Below, one piece after another: positions 41,211 through 50,436 of a stretch of DNA of 64,000 bases; position 1 is the stretch's first letter, and every line of letters starts with the position of its first letter. Origin of the DNA: Ralstonia mannitolilytica (GTDB taxonomy: Bacteria; Pseudomonadota; Gammaproteobacteria; Burkholderiales; Burkholderiaceae); the NCBI RefSeq assembly GCF_905397375.1, contig NZ_CAJPVG010000003.1, positions 62,001-126,000 on the forward strand. The letters run 5' to 3'. Under the pieces are notes generated by a model. That model searched no databases and was not told the DNA's origin. It was given only the letters and a program-made list of their open reading frames with translations. The position numbers and the translations under genes are program-made.

Positions 41211-43217
41211 ATGCCACGCGGCCTCGTTCTCGCCACGCCTCAGCTCACGCCGGACGGCACGCCGTTCTCCGCCGAGTACGACGACGTCTATCACAGCACT
41301 GAAGGCGGCCTGGCACAGGCACGGCACGTCTTTCTGGGCGGCAACGGACTGCCGGGGGCATGGCAGAGCAAGGGCGCATTCACCATCGTCGAGACCGGTT
41401 TCGGCCAGGGCCTGAACTTCCTGGCGACCTGGGCCGCGTGGCGCGATGACCCGCAGCGTTGCGCCCGGCTCGATTTCGTTTCCATCGAGAAGCATCCGTT
41501 CGATCGCCCGGGCCTGTCGGTCGTGCACCCGAAGCACGGAGCGCTTGCGCCACTGGCCGAGCAATTGCGGCAGGGGTGGCCCGTGCCGGTACCGGGCGTC
41601 CATCGCCTCGCATTCGAGCAAGGCCGCGTCACGCTGACGCTGCTGTTGGGCGATGCGATGGACATGCTGCCGCAACTCGCCTGCGCGGCCGACGCGTTCT
41701 ATCTGGACGGCTTCTCGCCCGCCAAGAACCCGGACCTGTGGCAGCCGCGCGTGTTCAAGCAGCTCGCCCGCATTGCGCGCGCCGGTGCCACGCTCGCCAC
41801 ATATACCGCGGCGGGGTTCGTGAGGCGAGGGCTGCAGGAAGCCGGCTTCGAGGCGCGCAAGGCGCCCGGTTTCGGCACCAAGCGCGACATGACGGTCGCC
41901 CGGTTTCCGACGCACTGGCGCACGCGGCGCGGGCCGGCCGAAGCGCCGCTCTGGAGCGAGCGCCATGCCATCGTGCTGGGCGCCGGGCTCGCGGGCTGCT
42001 CCGTCGCCGAGCGCCTTGCCGCGCGCGGTTGGCGCATCACGCTCATCGATGCCAACGAGGGCCCCGCGCGCGGCACGTCGGCGCATCGGGCAGCGGCCAT
42101 GCATCCGCATGTGTCCATCGACGACAGCGTGCTGTCCCGCCTCTCACGCGCGGGCAACCTGCTCGCGCGCCGCCACTGGGCAGCGCTCGACCAGGCCGGC
42201 TTTGCCACAGGCTTTCAGGCGACCGGCGTATTGCAGCTCGCCGAGAGCGCCGACGATGCCATCGAGCAGCAGCGCGTCGTACAGGCGCTCGGCTATCCCG
42301 CCGACTACATCACATGGCTCGATGCCACCCAAGCTGCCGAGCATGTCGGCGCGAGTGTGCCGCGCGGCGGCTGGTGGTTCGCGCAGGCAGGCTGGGTCGC
42401 GCCGCCCGACGTGTGCAGCGCCGCCTTGGCCGCCGCGGGCGGCGCCATCGAAGCGCATTGGAAGACGCGGGTGGAGGCGCTTGTGCAGGATGGCGCCCGA
42501 TGGCAGATGCTGGACACCGAAGGCCGGGTGATTGCCGCGGCGCCGGTCGTCGTTCTCGCCAACGGTGTGGATGCCGCACGGCTGGCACCCCTGGCGTCGG
42601 CGTCACTCAAGCCGGTGCGCGGCCAGCTCACCGATGTTCCGATCGACGCGTTGCAACCGCACGTCGCGTGGCCCGGGGCGGTCGTCTGCGGCGACGGCTA
42701 CCTGCTGCCCGCCGAGCCGGGCGCCGAGACCGTGCGGATCGGGTCTTCATTCCAGCCCGGCGACGTCGACCTTGCCGAGCGCGTTGCCGATCACGCGGCC
42801 AATCTTCAGCGCGCGGCGCGTCTGCAGCCAGCGCAAGCCGATGCCCTGGCGCGCGTCGACCCCGCACGGCTGCGCGGCTATGTCGGCTTGCGCTGCGTGT
42901 CGGCCAACCGGCTTCCGCTGATAGGCCCGGTTCCGGACGAAGCGGCGGCCGCGGCGCCCGGTTTTCGCCTGCGCGGGCCGCATGCGGCCGTGCCGCGTGT
43001 GCCGGGGCTGTACGCCGCGCTGGCCTATGGCTCGCGCGGCCTCACATGGTCGGTACTGGGCGCGGAGCTCCTCGCGGCACAGATCGACGGCGGACCGCTG
43101 CCGCTGGAAGCCGACCTGGCCGCAGCGCTCGACCCACGCCGTTTCATCCTGCGCGCGCTGCGCCACGGGCAGGGCGCCACCCGCGCTGAAACGGACCCCG
43201 CGGGCACGCTCGACTAG
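41211..43217 (+). CDS. mnmC: Bifunctional tRNA mnm5s2U34 biosynthesis enzyme MnmC
   Basis: 668 residues from ATG 41211. The N-terminal SAM methyltransferase (MnmC2, about 1-250) shows FTIVETGFGQGLNFLATW and DAFYLDGFSPAKNPDLW. The C-terminal FAD oxidase (MnmC1, about 255-650) shows the dinucleotide-binding AIVLGAGLAGCSVAERLAARG and ends in YGSRGLTWSVLGAELLA. It converts cmnm5U34 to mnm5U34 in tRNA wobble positions. A TACAAT box at 41180-41185 may be its own -10; the longer in-frame start at 41079 lies inside alcE and was rejected. Confidence 0.94.
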   Translation: MPRGLVLATPQLTPDGTPFSAEYDDVYHSTEGGLAQARHVFLGGNGLPGAWQSKGAFTIVETGFGQGLNFLATWAAWRDDPQRCARLDFVSIEKHPFDRPGLSVVHPKHGALAPLAEQLRQGWPVPVPGVHRLAFEQGRVTLTLLLGDAMDMLPQLACAADAFYLDGFSPAKNPDLWQPRVFKQLARIARAGATLATYTAAGFVRRGLQEAGFEARKAPGFGTKRDMTVARFPTHWRTRRGPAEAPLWSERHAIVLGAGLAGCSVAERLAARGWRITLIDANEGPARGTSAHRAAAMHPHVSIDDSVLSRLSRAGNLLARRHWAALDQAGFATGFQATGVLQLAESADDAIEQQRVVQALGYPADYITWLDATQAAEHVGASVPRGGWWFAQAGWVAPPDVCSAALAAAGGAIEAHWKTRVEALVQDGARWQMLDTEGRVIAAAPVVVLANGVDAARLAPLASASLKPVRGQLTDVPIDALQPHVAWPGAVVCGDGYLLPAEPGAETVRIGSSFQPGDVDLAERVADHAANLQRAARLQPAQADALARVDPARLRGYVGLRCVSANRLPLIGPVPDEAAAAAPGFRLRGPHAAVPRVPGLYAALAYGSRGLTWSVLGAELLAAQIDGGPLPLEADLAAALDPRRFILRALRHGQGATRAETDPAGTLD

Positions 43218-43458
43218 CGCACGATCTGTAGGGCTTTCCCAAGCGTTCCGACCCAAAAATCAGGGCTGGCGAGCGTTCCATGCCATAATATGCGTTTTGC
43301 GTTTGCCAGCCCGAACGCGCCCATTGCACCGTTCAAGCCGCCCATGCGGCCCGCGCGTCGCATTCGGTGCAAGCCCGGCAAGACCAAGAACTGAACCACG
43401 GCTGCTGCTGGCGCTGCGCCGTTCGACGCAACTTTCTTCTGAATCTGGAATTACGACC
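43218..43458. other. Leader region of tig
   Basis: 241 bp without a gene. CATAAT at 43283-43288 is a possible -10 box, but I cannot pair it with a good -35. No tRNA or terminator is recognised. Confidence 0.4.
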
Positions 43459-44805
43459 ATGTCGACTGTCATTGAAAACCTCGGCAAACTCGATCGCAAG
43501 GTGACCCTGGCCGTCCCGAAGGCCGAAGTGGAGCAAGAGAAGCAAAGCCGTCTGGCGCGTCTGTCCAAGACCGTCAAGATGTCCGGCTTCCGCCCGGGCA
43601 AGGTGCCGATGAAGATGGTCGAAAAGCAGTACGGCCAGCAGGTTGAACTCGAGGTGCGCTTCGACAAGGCCGCCCGCCAGTTCTTCGACATCACGAACCA
43701 GCAGGGCGTGAAGGTTGCCGGCCAACCGCGCTTCGAACTGAAGACCGAAGGCGTGGCCGATGACCAGTTCGCCTTCGACGCCACCTTCGAGGTGTATCCG
43801 GAGGTGAAGATCGGCGACCTGGCCGGTGCAGAACTGACCCGCACCAAGACCGAGATCACCGACGCCGAAATCGACAAGACCATCGACATCCTGCGCAAGC
43901 AGCGCGTGCACTACCACCCGCGCGGCGAGGCCGGCGAGCACGGTGACGGCGGCGAAGCCGTCGCCCAGAACGGCGACCGCGTGACGGTGGACTTCGTCGG
44001 CACGATCGACGGCGTGGAGTTTGCCGGCGGCAAGGCCGAAGGCTTCAGCTTCGTGCTCGGCGAGGGCCGCATGCTGCCCGAGTTCGAGCAAGCCACGCTG
44101 GGCCTGAAGCGGGGCGAGTCGAAGACCTTCCCGCTGGCCTTCCCCGAGGACTACCACGGCAAGGACGTTGCCGGCAAGACCGCCGAGTTCACCGTCACGC
44201 TCAAGCAGGTCGAGTGGGCGCACCTGCCGGAAGTCAACGCGGCCTTCGCGCAATCGCTGGGCATCGCCGACGGCAACCTCGACAAGATGCGCGCCGACAT
44301 CCGCGAAAACCTCGAGCGTGAAGTCAAGCGCCGCACGCACGCGCTGCTCAAGGATCAGGTGATGGAAGCGCTGCTGAAGGTGGCCGAGCTGGACGTGCCG
44401 AAGTCGTTGGTCGAGCAAGACCAGGAGCGTCTGGTGGAAATGGCCCGCCGCGATCTGGAAGCGCGCGGCATGCCGAATGCCAAGAACATGCCGATCCCGG
44501 CCGAGATGTTTGCGCAGCAGGCCGAGCGCCGCGTGAAGCTGGGCCTGGTGCTGGCCGAAGTCGTGAAGGCCAACGGCCTGGAAGCGAAGCCGGAGCAGGT
44601 CAAGGCCGAGATCGAAGAGTTCGCCAAGAGCTACGAGGATCCGAAGGAAGTCATCCGCTGGTACTACGGCGACCAGCAGCGCCTGGCCGAGATGGAAGCC
44701 TACGTGCTCGAAAACAACGTGGTAAATTTTGTGTGCGACAAGGCCAAGGTCACCGACAAGACCGTGTCGTTCGAAGAGCTGACCGCCACGCCGGCGCAAG
44801 GCTGA
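43459..44805 (+). CDS. tig: Trigger factor (ribosome-associated chaperone)
   Basis: 448 residues from ATG 43459. The N-terminal ribosome-docking signature GFRPGKVP is at 44-51. The FKBP-type PPIase domain is at about 165-250 (GDRVTVDFVGTIDGVEFAGGKAEGFSFVLGEGRMLPEFE). The C-terminal chaperone arms follow. It binds nascent chains at the ribosome exit. It precedes clpP by 34 bp, forming the common tig-clpP unit. Confidence 0.97.
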   Translation: MSTVIENLGKLDRKVTLAVPKAEVEQEKQSRLARLSKTVKMSGFRPGKVPMKMVEKQYGQQVELEVRFDKAARQFFDITNQQGVKVAGQPRFELKTEGVADDQFAFDATFEVYPEVKIGDLAGAELTRTKTEITDAEIDKTIDILRKQRVHYHPRGEAGEHGDGGEAVAQNGDRVTVDFVGTIDGVEFAGGKAEGFSFVLGEGRMLPEFEQATLGLKRGESKTFPLAFPEDYHGKDVAGKTAEFTVTLKQVEWAHLPEVNAAFAQSLGIADGNLDKMRADIRENLEREVKRRTHALLKDQVMEALLKVAELDVPKSLVEQDQERLVEMARRDLEARGMPNAKNMPIPAEMFAQQAERRVKLGLVLAEVVKANGLEAKPEQVKAEIEEFAKSYEDPKEVIRWYYGDQQRLAEMEAYVLENNVVNFVCDKAKVTDKTVSFEELTATPAQG

Positions 44806-44839
44806 TTCGACCCGCTGAGTTTAAGCACCGGAGAACCGC

Positions 44840-45487
44840 ATGATCCGCAATGAACTGATCGATCAACTCGCCCGCACCCAGGCTTCCGCGCTCGAGACGC
44901 AGGGGCTCGGTCTGGTGCCGATGGTGGTCGAGCAGTCTGGCCGCGGCGAGCGCGCCTATGACATCTACTCGCGCCTGCTCAAGGAGCGCGTGATCTTCAT
45001 GGTGGGCGAGGTGAACGACCAGACTGCCAACCTCGTGGTGGCACAGCTGTTGTTCCTCGAAAGCGAGAACCCGGACAAGGACATCTCGCTGTACATCAAC
45101 TCGCCCGGCGGGTCGGTGTCGTCCGGCCTGGCGATGTACGACACGATGCAGTTCATCAAGCCGGACGTGTCGACATTGTGCATGGGCATGGCCGCCAGCA
45201 TGGGCGCCTTTCTGCTGGCAGCCGGTGCCAAGGGCAAGCGCCTGGCGCTGCCGAACTCGCGCATCATGATTCATCAGCCGCTGGGCGGTGCACGCGGTCA
45301 GGCTTCGGACATCGAAATCCAGGCCCGCGAGATTCTGTATCTGCGCGAGCGCCTGAACACGGTGCTCTCCGAGGTGACCGGCCAGCCGGTCGACAAGATT
45401 GCCCGCGATACCGATCGCGACAACTTCATGAGCGCCGAGCAGGCCAAGGAGTATGGCCTGATCGACCAGGTCATCAGCAAGCGCTGA
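44840..45487 (+). CDS. clpP: ATP-dependent Clp protease proteolytic subunit
   Basis: 215 residues. The serine protease triad is visible: S120 in GMAASMGAF, H145 in MIHQPLGG and an aspartate near D194 in RDNFMSAEQA. The N-terminal axial-loop region and QTANLVVAQLLFLESENP are typical. It forms tetradecamers that degrade substrates delivered by ClpX or ClpA. It lies between tig and clpX and is closed off by a strong terminator at 45574. Confidence 0.97.
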   Translation: MIRNELIDQLARTQASALETQGLGLVPMVVEQSGRGERAYDIYSRLLKERVIFMVGEVNDQTANLVVAQLLFLESENPDKDISLYINSPGGSVSSGLAMYDTMQFIKPDVSTLCMGMAASMGAFLLAAGAKGKRLALPNSRIMIHQPLGGARGQASDIEIQAREILYLRERLNTVLSEVTGQPVDKIARDTDRDNFMSAEQAKEYGLIDQVISKR

Positions 45488-45573
45488 AGTATCGGGAGGG
45501 CGCACGCGTGTGCACGGTAGCCGGTGTCGCGCGCGGCACACCGGCGGTTGCACCAAACATGTCAAGCGGTGTC

Positions 45574-45600
45574 AAAAACGAGGCTTCGCGCCTCGTTTTT
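45574..45600 (+). terminator. Terminator after clpP
   Basis: AAAAACGAGGC pairs with GCCTCGTTTTT around a TTCGC loop: an 11-bp stem ending in T5 on the plus strand. It separates tig-clpP from clpX, so clpX must also have its own promoter. Confidence 0.85.
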
Positions 45601-45674
45601 GCTTTGTACAACACCTGCGGATCGTCGCCAGATAATTTGGCGTATGATGCTGCCAGGAACTACTGGTTATCGTT

Positions 45675-46949
45675 ATGGCGGACAAGAAAGGCTCGACTGG
45701 CGAAAAGCTGCTGTACTGCTCGTTCTGCGGCAAGAGCCAGCATGAGGTCAAGAAACTGATTGCCGGCCCCTCGGTCTTCATCTGCGATGAATGTATCGAC
45801 CTGTGCAACGAGATCATCCGGGATGAGGCCGCCATCTCCGAAAAGGAAGGTGGCCTGGCCGTCAAGTCCGACCTGCCCACGCCGCACGAGATTCGACAGA
45901 GCCTTGATCAATACGTGATTGGTCAGGAGCAGGCGAAGAAGATCCTGGCGGTTGCGGTCTACAACCATTACAAGCGTTTGAAGCACCTCGGCAAGAAGGA
46001 CGATGTCGAGCTGTCCAAGAGCAACATTCTGCTCATCGGGCCGACCGGCTCGGGCAAGACCCTGCTTGCGCAAACGCTGGCACGTCTGCTGAACGTGCCC
46101 TTCGTCATCGCCGATGCCACCACGCTGACCGAAGCCGGCTACGTTGGCGAAGACGTCGAGAACATCATCCAGAAGCTGCTGCAGAACTGCAATTACGAGG
46201 TGGACAAGGCCCAGCGCGGCATCGTCTACATCGACGAGATCGACAAGATCTCGCGCAAGTCGGATAACCCTTCGATCACGCGGGATGTTTCCGGCGAAGG
46301 TGTGCAGCAGGCGTTGCTCAAGCTGATTGAAGGCACGATGGCGTCGGTTCCGCCGCAAGGTGGCCGCAAGCATCCTAACCAGGATTTCCTGCAAGTTGAC
46401 ACCACCAACATCCTTTTCATCTGCGGCGGGGCATTCGACGGTCTGGAGAAGATCATCATGCAGCGCTCGGACAAGACCGGCATCGGTTTTGGCGCGGAAG
46501 TGCAGAGCAAGGAAGAACGCGACGTCAACGAAGTGCTGCCCCAGGTGGAGCCGGAAGACCTGATCAAGTTCGGCCTGATTCCCGAGCTGATCGGCCGTCT
46601 GCCCGTGGTGGCGACGCTGGCCAAGCTCGATGAGGCAGCCCTCATGGAGATTCTGGTCGAGCCGAAGAATGCAATCGTCAAGCAGTATCAAAAGCTGCTG
46701 GCGATGGAAGGGGTGGAGCTGGAAATCCGTCCAAGCGCGCTGACGGCGATTGCCCGCAAGGCGATCAAGCGCAAGACGGGGGCGCGCGGTCTGCGTTCCA
46801 TCGTCGAGCATGCGCTGATGGATGTGATGTATGACCTCCCTAACCACAAGGGCGTGCAGAAGGTGGTGATCGACGAGAGCACGATCTCCGGCGACGGCAA
46901 GCCCCTGCTGATTTACGAAGAGCAGCCCAAGGTTGCAGGTTCCAACTGA
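45675..46949 (+). CDS. clpX: ATP-dependent Clp protease ATPase subunit
   Basis: 424 residues. The zinc-binding domain has C15-x2-C18 and C37-x2-C40. The AAA+ core has Walker A GPTGSGKT, Walker B IVYIDEIDKI, the pore loop around GYVGEDVE, and a ClpP-contacting IGF-type loop (TGIGFGAEV). It unfolds tagged proteins and feeds them into ClpP. The terminator between clpP and clpX suggests independent as well as read-through expression. Confidence 0.97.
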   Translation: MADKKGSTGEKLLYCSFCGKSQHEVKKLIAGPSVFICDECIDLCNEIIRDEAAISEKEGGLAVKSDLPTPHEIRQSLDQYVIGQEQAKKILAVAVYNHYKRLKHLGKKDDVELSKSNILLIGPTGSGKTLLAQTLARLLNVPFVIADATTLTEAGYVGEDVENIIQKLLQNCNYEVDKAQRGIVYIDEIDKISRKSDNPSITRDVSGEGVQQALLKLIEGTMASVPPQGGRKHPNQDFLQVDTTNILFICGGAFDGLEKIIMQRSDKTGIGFGAEVQSKEERDVNEVLPQVEPEDLIKFGLIPELIGRLPVVATLAKLDEAALMEILVEPKNAIVKQYQKLLAMEGVELEIRPSALTAIARKAIKRKTGARGLRSIVEHALMDVMYDLPNHKGVQKVVIDESTISGDGKPLLIYEEQPKVAGSN

Positions 46950-47032
46950 GAGCCGGCTCACGGCCCCACCGGGGCTGTGCTGGTTCTGACGCGAATGCTC
47001 GGCCGGGATGCGCCGTATGCGTCCCACGCAGG

Positions 47033-47061
47033 AAGCCGTTCGCACGCGAGCGGCTTTTTTT
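47033..47061 (+). terminator. Terminator after clpX
   Basis: AAGCCGTTCGC pairs with the complementary GCGAGCGGCTT (one G-U pair) and is followed by T7, 84 bp after the clpX stop. Confidence 0.85.
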
Positions 47062-47102
47062 GCATCGGGAAACCGGGTCGGCATGCGACTTGCAGCAACG
47101 GT

Positions 47103-47130
47103 CTTGTAAAAACGTTGCCGCGCCCAATTT
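47103..47130 (+). promoter_or_regulatory. Heat-shock (sigma32-type) promoter of lon
   Basis: CTTGTAA (47103-47109), 13-base spacer, CCCAATTT (47123-47130). This is close to the RpoH consensus CTTGAAA-N13-CCCATnT and is placed 30 bp before the lon start, as expected for a heat-shock protease. Confidence 0.75.
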
Positions 47131-47159
47131 AGCCCTTACATGACTTTCTGGGGAAAATA

Positions 47160-49574
47160 ATGTCCGGAACCCAACTTTTACCCGCTGAGCAGATTCGCCT
47201 GCCGCTGTTGCCGCTGCGTGACGTGGTGGTGTTTCCGCACATGGTGATTCCGCTGTTCGTGGGGCGCCCCAAGTCCATCAAGGCGCTCGAAGCCGCGATG
47301 GAGGCGGGCAAGAGCATCATGCTGGTTGCCCAGAAGACGGCGGCCAAGGATGAGCCGACCGATAAGGACCTCTACGAGGTCGGCTGTATCGCCAACATCC
47401 TGCAGATGCTGAAGCTGCCGGACGGCACCGTGAAGGTGCTGGTCGAGGGCACGCAGCGCGCCAACATCCTGTCCGTCACCGACGACGAATCGCACTTTTT
47501 CTGCGAAGCCGTGCCCGTCGGTCCGGAGCCCACTGAATCGGCCGAGACCGAGGCGCTGCGTCGCGCCATCGTGTCGCAGTTCGATCAGTACGTGAAGCTG
47601 AACAAGAAGATTCCGCCGGAGATCCTGACCTCGCTGTCGGGCATCGACGAGCCGGGTCGCCTGGCGGATACGATCGCCGCGCATCTGCCGATCAAGCTCG
47701 AGCAGAAGCAGAAGATTCTCGAGATGTTCAACGTGACCGAACGTCTGGAGAGCCTGCTGTCGCAGCTGGAGGGCGAGATCGACATTCTGCAGGTGGAAAA
47801 GCGCATCCGCGGCCGCGTCAAGCGCCAGATGGAAAAGAGCCAGCGCGAGTACTACCTCAACGAGCAGGTCAAGGCCATCCAGAAGGAACTGGGCGAAGGC
47901 GAAGAAGGCGCCGATCTTGAAGAGCTGGACAAGAAGATCAAGGCCGCCCGCATGCCGAAGGAGGCCAAGAAGAAGGCCGAGTCCGAGTTCAAGAAGCTCA
48001 AGCTGATGTCGCCGATGTCGGCCGAGGCAACCGTCGTGCGCAACTACATCGACACGCTGGTCGGCTTGCCGTGGCGCAAGAAGAGCAAGGTCAACAATGA
48101 CCTGGCCAACGCCGAGCAGGTGCTGGATCAGGATCACTACGGTTTGGAGAAGGTCAAGGAACGCATTCTCGAGTACCTCGCAGTGCAGCAGCGCGTCGAG
48201 AAGGTGAAGGCGCCGATCCTGTGCCTGGTGGGGCCGCCGGGCGTCGGTAAGACTTCGCTGGGCCAGTCGGTGGCGCGTGCGACGAACCGCAAGTTCGTGC
48301 GCATGGCGCTGGGTGGCGTGCGCGACGAGGCCGAAATTCGCGGCCACCGCCGTACGTACATCGGGTCGATGCCGGGCAAGATCCTGCAGAGCCTCACCAA
48401 GGTCGGCGTGCGCAATCCGCTGTTCCTGCTCGACGAGATCGACAAGATGGGTGCGGATTTCCGCGGCGACCCATCGTCGGCCCTGCTCGAAGTGCTGGAT
48501 CCGGAACAGAACCACACGTTCCAGGATCATTACATCGAGGTGGACTTCGACCTGTCGGACGTGATGTTCGTGGCAACGTCGAACTCGCTGAACATCCCGG
48601 CGCCGCTGCTCGACCGGATGGAAGTGATTCGCCTGTCGGGCTACACGGAAGACGAGAAGGTCAACATCGCCCGCCGCTACTTGCTGCCCAAGCAGGTCAA
48701 GAACAATGGTCTGAAGACCGGCGAGATCGAGGTGACCGAAGCCGCGTTGCGCGACATCATCCGCTATTACACGCGGGAAGCCGGCGTGCGCTCGCTCGAG
48801 CGCGAGGTCTCGAAGATCTGCCGCAAGGTCGTCAAGCAGTTGTTGCTGAAGAAGGAAGCCGCCACGTCCGTGAAGGTGGATTCGGACAACTTGGACAAAT
48901 TCCTCGGCGTGCGTCGCTTCGACTTTGGTCTGGCCGGCAAGGAAGATCAGGTCGGCCAGGTGACCGGCCTGGCATGGACGGAAGTGGGCGGCGATCTGCT
49001 GACCATCGAAGCCGCGCTGATGCCGGGCAAGGGCAACATCACCCGCACCGGTTCCTTGGGCGACGTGATGAAGGAGTCGGTCGAGGCTGCGCGCTCGGTG
49101 GTGCGTTCGCGGTCGGCGCGCCTGGGTATCAAGGATGAGATGTTCGAGAAGCGCGACATCCACATCCACGTGCCCGAAGGTGCGACGCCCAAGGACGGCC
49201 CGTCGGCAGGTATTGCGATGACGACGGCGCTGGTGTCGGTGCTGACCGGGATTCCGGTGCGCGCTGATGTGGCAATGACCGGCGAAATCACGCTGCGCGG
49301 CGAGGTGTTGCCGATCGGTGGCCTGAAGGAAAAGCTGCTGGCGGCTCACCGTGGTGGCATCAAGCTGGCACTGATTCCGGAAGAGAACGTCAAGGACCTG
49401 GCCGACATTCCGGACAACGTGAAGAACAGCATCGAGATCCAACCCGTACGGTGGATCGACAAGGTGCTGGAGCTCGCGCTGGTGCGCAAGCCCGAGCCGC
49501 TGCCCGAAGAGGAAGCCAAGCCGGCGCCCGCGAAGAGCGACGACGGCAAGGCGCAGGAGATGGTGCACCACTGA
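47160..49574 (+). CDS. lon: ATP-dependent protease La (Lon)
   Basis: 804 residues. The N-terminal LON substrate domain spans about 1-210 (LPLLPLRDVVVFPHMVIPLFVGR). The AAA+ Walker A is GPPGVGKT at 358-365. The protease domain has the Ser-Lys dyad S682 in KDGPSAGIAM and K725 in GGLKEK. It degrades misfolded and short-lived regulatory proteins in the cytoplasm. It stands alone between terminators, behind a heat-shock-like promoter. Confidence 0.98.
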   Translation: MSGTQLLPAEQIRLPLLPLRDVVVFPHMVIPLFVGRPKSIKALEAAMEAGKSIMLVAQKTAAKDEPTDKDLYEVGCIANILQMLKLPDGTVKVLVEGTQRANILSVTDDESHFFCEAVPVGPEPTESAETEALRRAIVSQFDQYVKLNKKIPPEILTSLSGIDEPGRLADTIAAHLPIKLEQKQKILEMFNVTERLESLLSQLEGEIDILQVEKRIRGRVKRQMEKSQREYYLNEQVKAIQKELGEGEEGADLEELDKKIKAARMPKEAKKKAESEFKKLKLMSPMSAEATVVRNYIDTLVGLPWRKKSKVNNDLANAEQVLDQDHYGLEKVKERILEYLAVQQRVEKVKAPILCLVGPPGVGKTSLGQSVARATNRKFVRMALGGVRDEAEIRGHRRTYIGSMPGKILQSLTKVGVRNPLFLLDEIDKMGADFRGDPSSALLEVLDPEQNHTFQDHYIEVDFDLSDVMFVATSNSLNIPAPLLDRMEVIRLSGYTEDEKVNIARRYLLPKQVKNNGLKTGEIEVTEAALRDIIRYYTREAGVRSLEREVSKICRKVVKQLLLKKEAATSVKVDSDNLDKFLGVRRFDFGLAGKEDQVGQVTGLAWTEVGGDLLTIEAALMPGKGNITRTGSLGDVMKESVEAARSVVRSRSARLGIKDEMFEKRDIHIHVPEGATPKDGPSAGIAMTTALVSVLTGIPVRADVAMTGEITLRGEVLPIGGLKEKLLAAHRGGIKLALIPEENVKDLADIPDNVKNSIEIQPVRWIDKVLELALVRKPEPLPEEEAKPAPAKSDDGKAQEMVHH

Positions 49575-49596
49575 CAACTCCAGCGTGTAGCGATTG

Positions 49597-49627
49597 AAAA
49601 AGGGCCCGACATGTTCGGGCCCTTTTT
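49597..49627. terminator. Terminator after lon
   Basis: AAAAAGGGCCCGA pairs with TCGGGCCCTTTTT over 13 bp around a five-base loop, 22 bp after the lon stop. The A/T ends allow termination in both directions. Confidence 0.92.
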
Positions 49628-49666
49628 CTTTGTCGGGCGGCGGTGCGGTGTAGGCACTTCTTCGCC

Positions 49667-49695
49667 TTGACACGTCGATAGGCGGCCACTTTAAT
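49667..49695 (+). promoter_or_regulatory. hupB promoter
   Basis: Consensus TTGACA (49667-49672), 17-base spacer, TTTAAT (49690-49695): a strong sigma70 promoter. It may also transcribe the two tRNAs downstream. Confidence 0.8.
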
Positions 49696-49732
49696 GAATC
49701 CACACTGAGCGGGTGTTCGGGGAGGTGGCACG

Positions 49733-50005
49733 ATGAACAAGACAGATCTGATCGACCATGTGGCGGCACAGACTGACATGTCAAAGGCTGCCGCCGGGCG
49801 CGCCATCGACGCGTTGATCGGCGGGATCAAGGACGCGTTGTGTGACGGCGGATCCGTCACGCTGGTCGGGTTCGGGACATTCCTGGTCGGCAAACGGTCT
49901 TCCCGCAACGGGCGCAACCCGCGCACGGGGGCCGCCATCACCATCGAGGGCGGCAAGGTTGCGAAATTCAAACCTGGCAAAGCGCTGAAAGATGCGCTAA
50001 ACTAG
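49733..50005 (+). CDS. hupB: DNA-binding protein HU-beta
   Basis: 90 residues, full length, with GGGGAGG seven bases before ATG 49733. It is a small nucleoid protein. The helical dimer half is followed by the HU signature GFGTFLVGKRSSRNGRNPRTG, including the DNA-bending Arg/Asn-Pro arm. Two consecutive tRNA genes follow without an obvious terminator between, so read-through from the strong hupB promoter is likely. Confidence 0.95.
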   Translation: MNKTDLIDHVAAQTDMSKAAAGRAIDALIGGIKDALCDGGSVTLVGFGTFLVGKRSSRNGRNPRTGAAITIEGGKVAKFKPGKALKDALN

Positions 50006-50081
50006 CGGGCTTTGGTGCTTGCGGCTCGGGTGACAACGAACGCATGCGCCGGACAGTCCGGCTTGCGCCGGCAGTGCGAAC

Positions 50082-50157
50082 GGGTGCTTAGCTCAGTTGG
50101 TAGAGCGGCGCCCTTACAAGGCGTAGGTCGGGAGTTCGAGCCTCTCAGCACCCACCA
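50082..50157 (+). tRNA. tRNA-Val (anticodon TAC)
   Basis: 76 bases including CCA. The acceptor GGGTGCT pairs with AGCACCC, the D-arm is GCTCAGTTGGTAGAGC, the anticodon loop is CTTACAA and the TpsiC arm is GAGTTCGAGCCTC. Confidence 0.97.
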
Positions 50158-50204
50158 TCGTTCGCAGTGCCGCTCTCGGCAGGTCGTGCAGTCCGACCCA
50201 ATCT

Positions 50205-50281
50205 GGAGCGGTAGTTCAGTCGGTTAGAATACCGGCCTGTCACGCCGGGGGTCGCGGGTTCGAGTCCCGTCCGCTCCGCCA
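50205..50281 (+). tRNA. tRNA-Asp (anticodon GTC)
   Basis: 77 bases including CCA. The acceptor GGAGCGG pairs with CCGCTCC, the anticodon loop CTGTCAC gives GUC, and the TpsiC arm is GGGTTCGAGTCCC. It lies 47 bp after tRNA-Val, probably in the same transcript. Confidence 0.97.
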
Positions 50282-50289
50282 GAATTTGC

Positions 50290-50322
50290 ACAAAGGCCCG
50301 ATTCGTTCGGGCCTTTGTCTTT
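50290..50322 (+). terminator. Terminator after tRNA-Asp
   Basis: ACAAAGGCCCGA pairs with TCGGGCCTTTGT over 12 bp around a five-base loop and is followed by CTTTTC, nine bases after the tRNA CCA end. Confidence 0.88.
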
Positions 50323-50436
50323 TCTGCGGCCGATGCATTGGCGTGTGCCTGTGCGTCGAGCCGCGATTGTCGGAGATGTCGGCGGCACCTGATAGAATCG
50401 CCGGATTTTCCATCTTCCCTTCACCCCCGGTCCAGC

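Noticed and set aside
47178..49784. 868-codon minus-strand frame opposite lon
   Set aside because: Antisense shadow of lon; lon has all its catalytic motifs and the reverse translation resembles no family.
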